Assembly: GCA_049324835.1 (NCBI GenBank)
Contig: JBMOMT010000045.1
Coordinates: 1 to 64,000 of the forward strand
Source: JBMOMT01 sp049324835
Lineage (GTDB): Bacteria; Chloroflexota; Anaerolineae; CAYNKW01
Length of the DNA stretch: 64,000 nt
Reading direction: 5' to 3'
In this document: in pieces, positions 54,611 to 63,723 of the stretch
Layout of the letters: every line of letters starts with the position of its first letter
Numbering within the stretch: position 1 is the first letter of the stretch
Translations under genes and position numbers: made by a program
Notes under the pieces: generated by a model
Told to the model about the DNA's origin: nothing
Seen by the model: the letters and a program-made list of their open reading frames with translations, nothing else
Database searches by the model: none

Positions 54611-54657
54611 AAGCGTGCCCGGTTAAGAATTTCTAACCCAGTTTGCCCGGTTTTGTA

Positions 54658-54686
54658 TTGACAGAATGTCAAGGACAGGGTATAAT
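54658..54686 (+). promoter_or_regulatory. Consensus sigma-A promoter of candidate ncRNA
   Basis: -35 TTGACA (54658-54663), a 17-bp spacer and -10 TATAAT (54681-54686): a perfect match in both boxes and spacing, predicting strong transcription from about 54693. Confidence 0.85.
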
Positions 54687-54692
54687 GAACAC

Positions 54693-54850
54693 GTGGAGGA
54701 GAGAAGGGAGCACTCCCTTCATGGCCCAGGGACAAGCCCCTGCGAAAGCTGAGGCGGGCAATGAAGAGAACAGAGGTTGTGCAGCCGATCGCGCTGTTGA
54801 AAAGCCTTCGCCGTGGCGACGGATGGTTCGCCGTGGGTGAGGGCTTTTTT
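54693..54850 (+). ncRNA. Candidate structured RNA of about 160 nt
   Basis: It lies between a perfect promoter and an intrinsic terminator. Hairpins visible in order: AAGGGA/TCCCTT around a GCAC loop (about 54706-54721), CAGGG/CCCTG (about 54728-54743), an outer AACAG/CTGTT stem enclosing GGTT/AGCC (about 54769-54799), and the terminator. I could not match it to 6S, SRP, tmRNA or a riboswitch class I know. A 39-codon frame from ATG 54721 to a TGA inside the terminator stem exists but has no close Shine-Dalgarno site. It may be a free small RNA or a leader that controls the CHAT gene at 54914. Confidence 0.6.
54800..54850 (+). terminator. Intrinsic terminator of the candidate RNA
   Basis: Outer stem of 13 bp with wobble pairs (54800-54812 with 54836-54848), an inner GGCGAC/GTTCGCC helix, and a run of six T (54845-54850). 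It lies 64 nt before the CHAT gene start. Confidence 0.85.
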
Positions 54851-54913
54851 ATTTCAAGTCAACCAGATTCAGCCCGTTTTCTTATCCATGCTACCCATCG
54901 GAGATAACAAAGA

Positions 54914-57523
54914 ATGAGCGAGCTTTCGCAAGCCGTTGTAAACACATATCAAACCGAGTATATTGATCTTCTTATCAACATCGGTGAAAAGATTATAGGC
55001 AATACCTTCCACCTTGAAATTACCAGTAGTTCTGGGGAGAAAGCGGAAGGTCTGCTTCAACTTCAGGTCTCAGAAAGAGAGATAGGCAGCATCCTTAAGG
55101 CCCTCTCACTTGGGTCACGCCTTGCCAAACCATCGACGGGTAGTGGCGTCTTCCGATTGGTGAGAGGCATTACCAAAGAACAACAAGAACTGGTCATTTT
55201 TGGAAAAAAACTCTTTAGCAGCCTAATGCAAGATCAGAAAATTCGCTCAAGCTACGAACATACACTGAATGCCATGTGGGCAGATCGAAACAAAGGCATT
55301 CGCCTTCGATTGGAAGTCCAGGATCCAGACCTACAGGGCATACCTTGGGAATTGTTGCATGACGGTGAAAGATTTTTGGCAGTTTCAGCACTGACACCAC
55401 TGGTCCGGTATTTGAGAATTGGGGTATCATCTGACCCTCTGAAGACAAAACCTCCTCTACGATTGCTCGTCGTCAGTGCCTGCCCCAAAGGTCAGATCCC
55501 CTTGAGTGTTGAGAAAGAATGGCAGGCCATTGAGCAGGCTATTCAAAATTCAAATGGTATAATTCAACCAGATTTTGAATCTCATGTCTCTTTACGATCT
55601 CTTTCACGCAAGTTGCTGCAAGCTTGCCGAGCAGGAAAACCATATCACATTCTACATTTTGTTGGTCATGGGCATTTTCGGGATACAACGAGCGAACTTG
55701 TTTTTGAAAGAGAAGAGAGAAAAAGTGATTACATAGATGGTCGAGAGCTGGTGAACGTGCTTCTTAGCCACCGATACCTCCGGCTGGTGGTGCTCAATGC
55801 CTGTGAGGGAGCTAGAGGTGATCTGAGAGATCCTTTCAACTCGGTTGCAGTATCACTGCTGAAAGCTGGAATTCCAGCAGTTGTGGCCATGCAATTCCCC
55901 ATCAGTGATCAGGCGGCCACACGATTCTCCAGCGAGTTCTACCATTCACTGGCTCTGGGTTCTCCCATCGAATACGCCCTTGGCGACGCACGGACACAAA
56001 TTTATGCCATTGAGGGAAATGTCGAGTTCGCCACGCCCGTTCTATACATGCAAACCCCCGATGGGCAGCTTTTCGACACAACTAATTTACCCGAAACGAC
56101 TTTGAAATCGATTCAAGATAAAGTCGAACAGAAGCGACAAGAAAAGGACAAAGGTGCTCTGGACGGAAAAACAACCCGCAAACCGAATTGGGAAATGATC
56201 GGAGGACTAACAGGCGTTGCCGGCGTGTTCATCAGTATCCTGGCTATTGTTCTCCCCTATGTCACCGCTGCCAAACCGACCCCCACGCCGTCCCTGGCTG
56301 CAACCCGGACCCCAACACAGATCGCCACGATCTCGCCCTCTGCAGCCCCATCAAGCCCAACCATGCTGATCCCAACATTCACTACCACACCTTCGAGTGC
56401 GCCTGCACAAACCAACACACCGGTCCTTTCTACAAACACATCCGTACCGCCGACCAACACGCCCCAGCCACCCACGGACACTCCTGCGCCGCCAACGAAC
56501 ACTTTGCAACCGCCCACCCACACACCCCTGCCAGCCACAGACACCCCTGCGCCGCCGACGGACACACCTTTCCCACCGACCGATACGCCCCAGTCTCCAA
56601 CACCCACACCTACCAACACGCCAAAGCCCCGGCCAGTCTCAAAAGGCAAGATCGCCTTTGTTTCCGACCGCGACGGCGACAACGAGATATTTGTCGTCAA
56701 CGATGACAGCTCTGACCTGCAAAAGCTCACCACCAACAACACCGAAGACTCGAACCCAGGCTGGTCGCCGGACGGGAAGCAGATCGTCTTCGCCCATCAA
56801 ATAGATTCCAGGCACTATACGGACATCTGGATCATGGACGCCGATGGCAGCAACGCCCATGCCATCGAAGTTAACAAAAGCTCGGTGCAGGATGCCTGGC
56901 CCTCCTGGTCGCCTACCGGTGAGTGGATCGTTTTCCAGTCCAACCGCGATCCCGACGATCACAGCGTAGTAGAGCCCGGCGGAAGCGTGAGCATCTGGAG
57001 AATCCGGCCCGATGGCAGCGACCTGTGCCAAGTTGCCTACCACCAGGGCAAGAAAAACGAACTGCCCACCTGGTCGCCCGATGGGCGGCGCATCGTCTTT
57101 CAATCCGACCGCACCGGCAAATGGCAGCTCTGGTCCGTGGATCTGCACGGCGGCGACGAAATTCGCCTGACCAACGATCAGCACAACAACAACAAGCCCG
57201 TTTGGTCGCCTGCCGGCAACCGAATTGTCTTTTACACCAGCCGGGACGGCGGCAACAATGAAATCTATACCGTCAGCGCTTACGACCGAGACACATCGGA
57301 TCCGGATCACCAGCGACTGACCGATGCCACCTCCACCGAACTGGACCCGGTCTGGTCTCCGGACGGAAGCAAACTCGCCTTTACCTCCAATCGAAACGGC
57401 AGATGGCAAATCTGGATTCTGTCTCTCGACGTTTTTCAGCAATACGGGCCCTTTGCCGCCGTCGAGCACTGGCAGCTTTTGACCGACGGCGACAGCAACC
57501 AGCCCGCCTGGTGGGGCCCCTGA
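54914..57523 (+). CDS. CHAT (caspase-like) protease with TM, Thr/Pro linker and TolB-type propeller
   Basis: 869 residues. An N-terminal domain of about 110 residues, then a CHAT domain (about 115-390) with the caspase-like dyad His252 in FVGHGHF and Cys297 in VLNACEGA. A TM helix is at about 429-450, a Thr/Pro-rich linker at about 455-575, and a TolB/PD40 beta-propeller at about 577-869 with repeated WSPDGKQIVF-like blades. CHAT domains are peptidases in signalling and defence systems. The first about 1.2 kb is visibly AT-richer than its neighbours while the propeller part is GC-rich, hinting at a recent fusion or transfer. The start site has only a distant GGAG. Confidence 0.85.
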   Translation: MSELSQAVVNTYQTEYIDLLINIGEKIIGNTFHLEITSSSGEKAEGLLQLQVSEREIGSILKALSLGSRLAKPSTGSGVFRLVRGITKEQQELVIFGKKLFSSLMQDQKIRSSYEHTLNAMWADRNKGIRLRLEVQDPDLQGIPWELLHDGERFLAVSALTPLVRYLRIGVSSDPLKTKPPLRLLVVSACPKGQIPLSVEKEWQAIEQAIQNSNGIIQPDFESHVSLRSLSRKLLQACRAGKPYHILHFVGHGHFRDTTSELVFEREERKSDYIDGRELVNVLLSHRYLRLVVLNACEGARGDLRDPFNSVAVSLLKAGIPAVVAMQFPISDQAATRFSSEFYHSLALGSPIEYALGDARTQIYAIEGNVEFATPVLYMQTPDGQLFDTTNLPETTLKSIQDKVEQKRQEKDKGALDGKTTRKPNWEMIGGLTGVAGVFISILAIVLPYVTAAKPTPTPSLAATRTPTQIATISPSAAPSSPTMLIPTFTTTPSSAPAQTNTPVLSTNTSVPPTNTPQPPTDTPAPPTNTLQPPTHTPLPATDTPAPPTDTPFPPTDTPQSPTPTPTNTPKPRPVSKGKIAFVSDRDGDNEIFVVNDDSSDLQKLTTNNTEDSNPGWSPDGKQIVFAHQIDSRHYTDIWIMDADGSNAHAIEVNKSSVQDAWPSWSPTGEWIVFQSNRDPDDHSVVEPGGSVSIWRIRPDGSDLCQVAYHQGKKNELPTWSPDGRRIVFQSDRTGKWQLWSVDLHGGDEIRLTNDQHNNNKPVWSPAGNRIVFYTSRDGGNNEIYTVSAYDRDTSDPDHQRLTDATSTELDPVWSPDGSKLAFTSNRNGRWQIWILSLDVFQQYGPFAAVEHWQLLTDGDSNQPAWWGP

Positions 57524-57568
57524 TCCTTTGACACGGCGGAGGCACCCTGACCTGAGGAGAAAACTCGC

Positions 57569-59434
57569 ATGCCAGATCTCATCGGAAAAACTCTGGGTCA
57601 ATACCGCATCATCGGAAAACTCGGCGCGGGCGGCATGGCCGATGTCTACAAGGCCTATCAGGAGAGCCTGAACCGCGAGGTAGCCATCAAAATCTTGCCC
57701 GCCGCTCTGCAACGCGACGAGTCCTTTCGCGCCCGTTTCGAGCGCGAGGCCAAATCGGCGGCCGGGCTGCACCATCCCCACATCCTCACCGTCTACGATT
57801 ACGGCGAGCAAGACGGCACGCCCTACATCGTCATGGAATACGCCCGCGGCGGCACGCTCCAAGAGCGCATCCGGCAATCCATGCCGCTGGCCGAGGTCGT
57901 GGAGGTGATCGCCCAGGTGGGCAGCGCGCTCGATTACGCCCACCGGCGCGGCGTCATCCACCGCGACGTCAAACCCAGCAACGTGCTGTTCAGCGACGAT
58001 GGCCGCCCGCTGCTGGCCGATTTTGGCCTGGCCAAAATGGTCGAAGGCAGCAAAGAGCTCACCGCCAGCGGCATGAGCGTCGGCACGCCGGAGTACATGT
58101 CGCCGGAACAGGGCCAGGGCGAAACGACCGATCGGCGCGCCGATATCTATTCCCTGGGTGTGATGCTGTACGAGATGGTCACCGGCCAAAAGCCCTACAC
58201 CGCCGATACGCCGCTGGCCATCATCATCAAACACATGCAAGCAGAGCTGCCCTCGCCGCGGCTGCTGCGGCCCGACCTGCCCCCCGCCATCGAGCGGGTC
58301 ATCGTGCGGGCCATGGCCAAAGCGCCCGACGACCGCTACCAGAGCGCCAGCGAGATGGCGCTCGCCCTGAAAAGGGCCTGGCAGCAAGCCCAGATCGGCG
58401 TGGCGGCGCCGCACGAAGACCTGCCAGAGTCGATGGTGCGTCCGCTGGTCGAGACCGGCCCCGCCGCAAAACGCTTTCCCACATGGGCCGTTCTGACGCT
58501 GCTGGCGCTGCTGCTGTGCGGCAGCGGGGCCGCCGCGCTGGCGCTGATCCCCGGCCTCTCGGAGCGCATTTCGTCGCTCGTGCTCAAATCAACCACCGCC
58601 CCTTCCCCCACCCAGGTGGCCCGGGCCACATCGACCCTGACGCCATCGCCGGTCCAGACCAGCACAGCCACGGCCACCGCCGTCGCCGTTGCGCCCGGTC
58701 AAACGCCCACAGCGACCCCAACTCACACATCGACTCCCTCCCCCACCGCCACGCCAACAGCCACACCCAGCCACACCCCACCGCCCACCGCCACGCCGAC
58801 ACCTGCACCCAGCCACACCCCACCGCCCACCGCCACATCCGTTCCGTCGCCGACGCCCACGCCCAACCTGGCGATCTGCACCCAGGCAGCGGCCATCTTT
58901 GCCGCGCCAAGCAGCGACGCCGCGCACCTGGGTTACGTGGCCGTGGGCGAATCGGTGACCGTGCTGGGCCGGGCGAGCAGTGGAAACTGGCTCTACGTGC
59001 GCCATCAAGGCGGCACAGAGGGTTTCGTGTGGTTGCCTTACTTTAGCTGGAGCGGCGACCTGGCAGCGCTGCCCACGCGCCAGGCCAGCGACGCCATCAC
59101 ACCCGCGACCAGCCAATTCACCATCGACCATCGCGGCTGCCTGCCCCACGGCTCCACGCTAGGCTCGGTCAAGGGGCAGGTATTCGACCGCAGCGGCAAT
59201 ATCATCGTGGGCGCGATGGTCGAGATATGGATCGATGGCGCGCCCTGGGTCAGCCCGGCCAACCCGGCCCGCACCAATCAGGATGGCTGGTACGAGTGGA
59301 CCCTGGGCATCGACCAGACGGTGCGTTTTGTCAAACTGTACGTCAATGGCCGCCAGGTGAGTTTTTCCCCTCTGAATTTTGAGGTCGAGACCCAATCGGG
59401 CTGTTTCCAGCAGGTGAATTTCAGACAGCGCTGA
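57569..59434 (+). CDS. Membrane Ser/Thr protein kinase with SH3 and CarboxypepD-like modules
   Basis: 621 residues. Hanks-type kinase domain (about 11-275): glycine loop LGAGGMADVY, Lys41 in VAIKIL, HRDVKPSN with Asp133, DFG at 151-153 and an activation loop ending GTPEYMSPE. A TM helix follows at about 305-328, a Thr/Pro linker, an SH3b domain (about 435-500, AAAIFAAPSSDAAHLGYVAVGESVTVLG) and a C-terminal carboxypeptidase-regulatory-like beta domain (VKGQVFDRSGNIIVGAMVEIWIDG). The outer modules may sense wall or surface ligands. It follows the CHAT gene by 45 nt, in the same direction. Confidence 0.92.
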   Translation: MPDLIGKTLGQYRIIGKLGAGGMADVYKAYQESLNREVAIKILPAALQRDESFRARFEREAKSAAGLHHPHILTVYDYGEQDGTPYIVMEYARGGTLQERIRQSMPLAEVVEVIAQVGSALDYAHRRGVIHRDVKPSNVLFSDDGRPLLADFGLAKMVEGSKELTASGMSVGTPEYMSPEQGQGETTDRRADIYSLGVMLYEMVTGQKPYTADTPLAIIIKHMQAELPSPRLLRPDLPPAIERVIVRAMAKAPDDRYQSASEMALALKRAWQQAQIGVAAPHEDLPESMVRPLVETGPAAKRFPTWAVLTLLALLLCGSGAAALALIPGLSERISSLVLKSTTAPSPTQVARATSTLTPSPVQTSTATATAVAVAPGQTPTATPTHTSTPSPTATPTATPSHTPPPTATPTPAPSHTPPPTATSVPSPTPTPNLAICTQAAAIFAAPSSDAAHLGYVAVGESVTVLGRASSGNWLYVRHQGGTEGFVWLPYFSWSGDLAALPTRQASDAITPATSQFTIDHRGCLPHGSTLGSVKGQVFDRSGNIIVGAMVEIWIDGAPWVSPANPARTNQDGWYEWTLGIDQTVRFVKLYVNGRQVSFSPLNFEVETQSGCFQQVNFRQR

Positions 59435-59633
59435 TCTGCCGGGACGCCCTCTCCCAACAGCCTGCCAGAGGAGCTTTTTTCGCCCGCATGGCCGGGTTTG
59501 ACAGGCTGCCATTTGTGTGGTAACATTGGGCCAGTAGTTACAAACACGATTTCAGCAGCCCGTCCGTCGCCAATGCGGGCGCGACGGGCTGTTCCATGCA
59601 TCGACTATTTTTGGAAGGGAGATTCAATCGTCT

Positions 59634-60680
59634 ATGACAGACATGGTTGGCCAGCTAGATTCGCCCAGGGTCACACAGCCACGGCGCGCCGTTTCACGGT
59701 GGGTGATCGTTCTTGCGGCGTTGGCGGTGTTCCTTGTCGGCGGCTCAAGCATCGCCTACGGCCAGAGATGGCCACAGGCCTTTTGGAACCAAGTGATGCC
59801 CGTCATGACGCCCACCCCTACCCGAACGCCAACACCACCGCCGACAGCCACACCAACCTGGACGGCGACCTTTACACCCAGTCCAACTCACACGGCCACA
59901 CCTTTGCCCACCGATACACCAACCGTCACCCCAACTCACACCCCAACACCAACCTTCACACCCACCCCCACGGACACAGCCGTGCCCACCGACACACCCG
60001 CACCATCGCCGACGGCCACAAACACGCCTGTCCCCACGCCGACGCGCCCGCCACAAAAGGCGGCGGCACCGGCGCCGGCCCCTCTCGCCGCACCTGCACC
60101 CAGCTCCGCAACGTGCGGGCAAACAGCCGCGGTGCTCATCGCACCGGAACTCCATGCGCCTCCCGTTGGCGGCTGTGAGGCCGGCGAGCAGATCTCTATC
60201 CGCGGGCGCGCTCCCATCGAGGGCTGGCTCTACGTGGGCCTCAGCGCCGGCGTAGAGGGTTTTGTCGAGACGAAATATGTCAACTGGTACGGCGATTTCG
60301 CCTCGCTCAACGTCGTTCAGCCGCCCGGCGGCTGGGCCGTGCCGATGCCCGGCGAGGCCGAGTTCACACTCGAATACCTGGGCTGTGTGCCCCACGCTTT
60401 CGACCTGGGCTCCGTCAAAGGCCAGGTGTTCGATAGCAACGGCAACGTCATCGTCGGCGCGCAGGTAGAGATGTGGCTCAACGGTGAAAGGTGGGACAAC
60501 CCGGCCAATCCGGCCCGGACGAACGAGGACGGTTGGTACGAATGGGTCATCACCCTGGATCAGAACGTGCGCCTTTACGCGCTGTACATCGACGGCCGCC
60601 GGGTGGGCTTTACCCCCAACGACCTCAACTTTGTCACCCTACCGGCCTGTTTCCATCACGCGAATTTCAGGCAGCAGTAA
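59634..60680 (+). CDS. Membrane-anchored SH3/CarboxypepD protein, paralogue of the kinase's outer half
   Basis: 348 residues. TM helix at about 22-45, a Thr/Pro linker (about 58-145), an SH3b domain (about 160-225) and the same carboxypeptidase-regulatory-like domain as the upstream kinase (SVKGQVFDSNGNVIVGAQVEMWLNG; C-terminal CFHHANFRQQ against CFQQVNFRQR). It has no kinase domain. It is likely a duplication of the extracellular part of the kinase and may compete for or share its ligand (inference). Confidence 0.85.
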   Translation: MTDMVGQLDSPRVTQPRRAVSRWVIVLAALAVFLVGGSSIAYGQRWPQAFWNQVMPVMTPTPTRTPTPPPTATPTWTATFTPSPTHTATPLPTDTPTVTPTHTPTPTFTPTPTDTAVPTDTPAPSPTATNTPVPTPTRPPQKAAAPAPAPLAAPAPSSATCGQTAAVLIAPELHAPPVGGCEAGEQISIRGRAPIEGWLYVGLSAGVEGFVETKYVNWYGDFASLNVVQPPGGWAVPMPGEAEFTLEYLGCVPHAFDLGSVKGQVFDSNGNVIVGAQVEMWLNGERWDNPANPARTNEDGWYEWVITLDQNVRLYALYIDGRRVGFTPNDLNFVTLPACFHHANFRQQ

Positions 60681-60693
60681 AAACCTCGCATGC

Positions 60694-60731
60694 AAAAAAG
60701 CCCCCAGCGGCAACGTTGGGGGCTTTTTTTT
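60694..60731. terminator. Bidirectional intrinsic terminator
   Basis: A stem of about 16 bp (60694-60709 with 60714-60729), GCAA tetraloop, six A before and more than six T after. It serves the SH3 gene on the plus strand and gltX, which ends at 60747, on the minus strand. Confidence 0.92.
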
Positions 60732-60746
60732 TCGACCGATCGCGTC

Positions 60747-62240
60747 TCACAATACGCTGCGACCCAGCCGTAACGCCCGTTTCATGCGCGCCAGCGAGCG
60801 ATCTCGGCCCAACACGCACATCGAGCCCAGGAGCGGCGGCGAAACCTGCTTGCCGGTGACGGCCACACGAATGATGCCGAAAAGCTGTCCGGCTTTGAGG
60901 TTCAGCTCATCGGCCAGCGCCCGGAGGGTCTGCTCCAGAGCCTCCTCAGCCATACAGGGTAGAGATTCGAGCCTGGCGATGGCCTTCTCCAGCGCGTCCA
61001 TCGAATCGGCCAGGGTCATCTTTTTGCCGGTCAGCGCCGCCACATCGTAGGCCATATCGTCCTGGAAAACAAAATCGACCAGCTCGACGGCATCGGTGAG
61101 GCGTTTGAGCCGCTCCTGCACCAGCGGCACCAACTGGCGCGCCAGCCCGGCATCGACATCGAAACCGGCCTGGCGCAACACCGGCACCAGCCGGACCGCC
61201 AGATCGTCGGGCGGCAGCTCGCGGATGTAGAGCCCGTTGAGCCAGTCGAGTTTGTCGTAGGCAAAGGCCGCCGGCGCCTTGTTGACCCGGAACAGATCGA
61301 AACGCTCGATCAGCTCCTGGCGGCTGAAAATCTCCTGCTCTTCCCCCTCGCCCGGCGACCAGCCCAGCAGGGCCAGGAAATTGAACAGGGCCTCCGGCAG
61401 ATAGCCCTGCCGGCGGAACTCGGTGACGGAGGTGGCCCCATGCCGCTTGCCCAGCTTTTTGCCATCCGACCCGGTGACCAGCGGCACGTGGCAGTAGACT
61501 GGCAGAACCCAACCCATGGCCCGGTAGATCAGAATGCGCTTGGGTGTGCTGGGGATCCAGTCGTCGCCGCGGATGACGTGGGAGATCTTCATGTAATGAT
61601 CGTCCACCACCACGGCCAGGTGATAGGTGGGAAACCCATCCGACTTGATGAGAATCTGATCGTCGATGCCGGCGTTTTCAAAGACCACGTCGCCCTTGAT
61701 GGCGTCCTTCACCACCGTCTGGCCGGTCAGAGGAACCTTGAGCCGGATCACGTGGGGCTCGTCCGGAGAGATGGCATCAGGCGGGAGATGGCGGCAGTGA
61801 CGATCGTACATGATCATCTTTTTCTCGGCGCGCTGGCGCTCGCGCACCTGTTCCAGCCGCTCCGGCGTGCAGTTGCATCGATAGGCCCAGCCCCGCGCCA
61901 CCAGCTCCCCGGCCACCTCTTTGTACAGCGATGGCCGCTGCGACTGGATATACGGTCCATACGGCCCTCCGACGGCGTACCGCTCGGCGTTCTCGACGCC
62001 CACCATCTGAAGCGATTCCAGCCCCGGCCCTTCGTCCCAATCCAGGCCCAACCAACGCAGCCCATCCATGATCACCTGGATGGTATCAGGCTGGTAGCGG
62101 GAGCGATCGGTGTCTTCGATGCGCAGAATGAACTGCCCGCCCATCTTGCGCGCAAAAAGCCAGTTAAAGACCACCGTCCGCACGTTGCCGATGTGCGGCT
62201 CGCCGGTGGGGCTGGGGGCAAAACGAACGCGAACTGTCAT
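60747..62240 (-). CDS. gltX: Glutamyl-tRNA synthetase
   Basis: 497 residues, class I synthetase. The HIGH motif is HIGN in APSPTGEPHIGNVRT and the KMSKS equivalent is KKLGKRHGA. The anticodon-binding helical domain follows. ATG 62240 has GGGAGG upstream; the frame to 62327 is not supported. It charges tRNA-Glu, possibly also tRNA-Gln for later amidation. It follows rodA by 20 nt. Confidence 0.96.
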   Translation of the reverse strand: MTVRVRFAPSPTGEPHIGNVRTVVFNWLFARKMGGQFILRIEDTDRSRYQPDTIQVIMDGLRWLGLDWDEGPGLESLQMVGVENAERYAVGGPYGPYIQSQRPSLYKEVAGELVARGWAYRCNCTPERLEQVRERQRAEKKMIMYDRHCRHLPPDAISPDEPHVIRLKVPLTGQTVVKDAIKGDVVFENAGIDDQILIKSDGFPTYHLAVVVDDHYMKISHVIRGDDWIPSTPKRILIYRAMGWVLPVYCHVPLVTGSDGKKLGKRHGATSVTEFRRQGYLPEALFNFLALLGWSPGEGEEQEIFSRQELIERFDLFRVNKAPAAFAYDKLDWLNGLYIRELPPDDLAVRLVPVLRQAGFDVDAGLARQLVPLVQERLKRLTDAVELVDFVFQDDMAYDVAALTGKKMTLADSMDALEKAIARLESLPCMAEEALEQTLRALADELNLKAGQLFGIIRVAVTGKQVSPPLLGSMCVLGRDRSLARMKRALRLGRSVL

Positions 62241-62260
62241 GTTTCCTCCCACGTTTCCGT

Positions 62261-63352
62261 TCAGAACGAAAACTCGGTCATCTTGTGACGCAGCAGCACG
62301 CTCTGCACCAGGCCCTCGGCGATGCACAACGTGATCAGGGAGCTGCCGCCATAGGTGATGAACGGCAGCGGCGTGCCGGTGGCAGGTAGCAGGCTCATAT
62401 TCATGCCGATGTTGACCACAGCCTGAAAAAAAACAAAAGCCGCCACCCCCACAGCCAGGTTGCGCCCGAAAGCGTCGCGGGCCAGATAAGCGGCCCGCAA
62501 GAGGCGCAACAGCACCAGCGTCAACAACACAATGACCACCATTGCGCCTGCAAAACCCAACTCTTCACCGATGACTGAAAAGATGAAATCGGTGTGGCGC
62601 ACAAACAAAAAGTGTAAATGGGTCTGCGTGCCCTGGGTGTAGCCCTTGCCGAGCCAGCCGCCAGAGCCGATACTCACCAATGCCTGATCGACATTGTAGC
62701 GTGCGGCCAGACTCAGCGAGGGCACCAAAAAAGAGATGAGCCGCTCGCGCATGTAATCTTTCATCGCCAGCCAGGCGGCAGGCATGGCCAGAGCCCCTAA
62801 CACACCAAAGGCCATCAGATGGCGCAGCGGCATACCGGCCACCAGGGCCATCACCAACCATATCCAGACGAAAACCAGCACCGCATCCAGATCGGGCTGC
62901 AAGTAGACCAGCACCGCTGGCGGCGCAACCAGCAGCAACGAGCCCAGCACGTAGCGCAAGCGATGCATCTCGTGCTCGTGGTCGGCGAAAAATTTGGCCA
63001 GAAAAAGCACCAACAGCACCTTGGCCAGCTCGCTCGGCTGAAATGACCCTTCCCAAAGCGTTCGTTGGGCGCCGAACCGGGTCGAGCCCAGGACGACCAC
63101 CACCGCCAGCAACGACAACAACAGCGCATAGATCGGTTTCTGAAAACTGTCGAGCAGACGATAGTCAAAGGCGGTGATAAAAAGCATCACCCCCAGGCCC
63201 GCCAGAGCAAACAGCATCTGACGACCGGCTGTCTTTTGTAACGCCACCGATTCCAGTGTGGCGCTGCGGATCATGAGCACACCCATGCCGATGAGCAGCA
63301 GTGTCGCAGCCAACAGAACCGGATCAAAATGGCGCCAGATTTTTCGGTCCAT
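62261..63352 (-). CDS. rodA: RodA/FtsW-family peptidoglycan glycosyltransferase (SEDS)
   Basis: 363 residues with about ten TM helices. SEDS signatures: FQPSELAKVLLVLFLAKFF, the long loop ending VSIGSGGWLGKGYTQGTQTHL, FIFSVIGEELGF and GMNMSLLPATGTPLPFITYGGSS. It polymerises glycan strands from lipid II with a class B PBP during elongation. The QTHLHFLF sequence and order after minD-minE fit RodA better than FtsW. Confidence 0.92.
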   Translation of the reverse strand: MDRKIWRHFDPVLLAATLLLIGMGVLMIRSATLESVALQKTAGRQMLFALAGLGVMLFITAFDYRLLDSFQKPIYALLLSLLAVVVVLGSTRFGAQRTLWEGSFQPSELAKVLLVLFLAKFFADHEHEMHRLRYVLGSLLLVAPPAVLVYLQPDLDAVLVFVWIWLVMALVAGMPLRHLMAFGVLGALAMPAAWLAMKDYMRERLISFLVPSLSLAARYNVDQALVSIGSGGWLGKGYTQGTQTHLHFLFVRHTDFIFSVIGEELGFAGAMVVIVLLTLVLLRLLRAAYLARDAFGRNLAVGVAAFVFFQAVVNIGMNMSLLPATGTPLPFITYGGSSLITLCIAEGLVQSVLLRHKMTEFSF

Positions 63353-63369
63353 ATCGCACGACCTCTACA

Positions 63370-63403
63370 CACAAAACAGGGGGAGCCAGGCGGCCTCCCC
63401 CTG
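63370..63403 (-). terminator. Intrinsic terminator after minE
   Basis: A 9-bp stem (63377-63385 with 63395-63403), 9-nt loop, followed on the minus strand by TTTTGTGTG. It lies between minE and rodA, so it may separate or attenuate the two. Confidence 0.75.
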
Positions 63404-63431
63404 CCGCAAAAGACAAAACCGTGGCAGAACT

Positions 63432-63698
63432 TTAACCACTTTTCCTGCGCCGGCTGTCCAGAGGGATCTGGGCCACCAGGAGATGATCGCGCCGCTGTTG
63501 AGAGAGCGAGACCACCACCCCCTCCGGGTCAATGTCCACGTACTTGGAGATCACGTTGATGATTTCGTCTTTCATAGTATCCAGCAGCGCAGGCGAAATC
63601 CGAGTGCGATCCACCGTCAAAGCCAATTGCAACCGTTCTTTGGCGATCTGCCCGCTGGATGGTTCTTGCTGGCCCAACAGTTTCTTCCAGAGACTCAT
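63432..63698 (-). CDS. minE: Cell division topological factor MinE
   Basis: 88 residues, the normal size. Starts with the amphipathic MSLWKKLLG helix, then KERLQLALTVDRTRISPALLDTMKDEIINVISKYVDID, the anti-MinCD and dimer region. MinE drives MinD off the membrane to position the division site. It lies 25 nt after minD. Confidence 0.93.
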   Translation of the reverse strand: MSLWKKLLGQQEPSSGQIAKERLQLALTVDRTRISPALLDTMKDEIINVISKYVDIDPEGVVVSLSQQRRDHLLVAQIPLDSRRRKSG

Positions 63699-63723
63699 GC
63701 TGCTCTCCCGGCAACCCTGCCCG

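Noticed and set aside
54721..54840. 39-codon peptide inside the candidate RNA
   Set aside because: The purine-rich site GGAGG is too far from the ATG, and the stop lies within the terminator stem; coding is not supported though not excluded.
54693..54850. 6S RNA, SRP RNA or a named riboswitch
   Set aside because: No long closed hairpin with central bubble, no SRP tetraloop motif, and none of the riboswitch cores I know; left unnamed.
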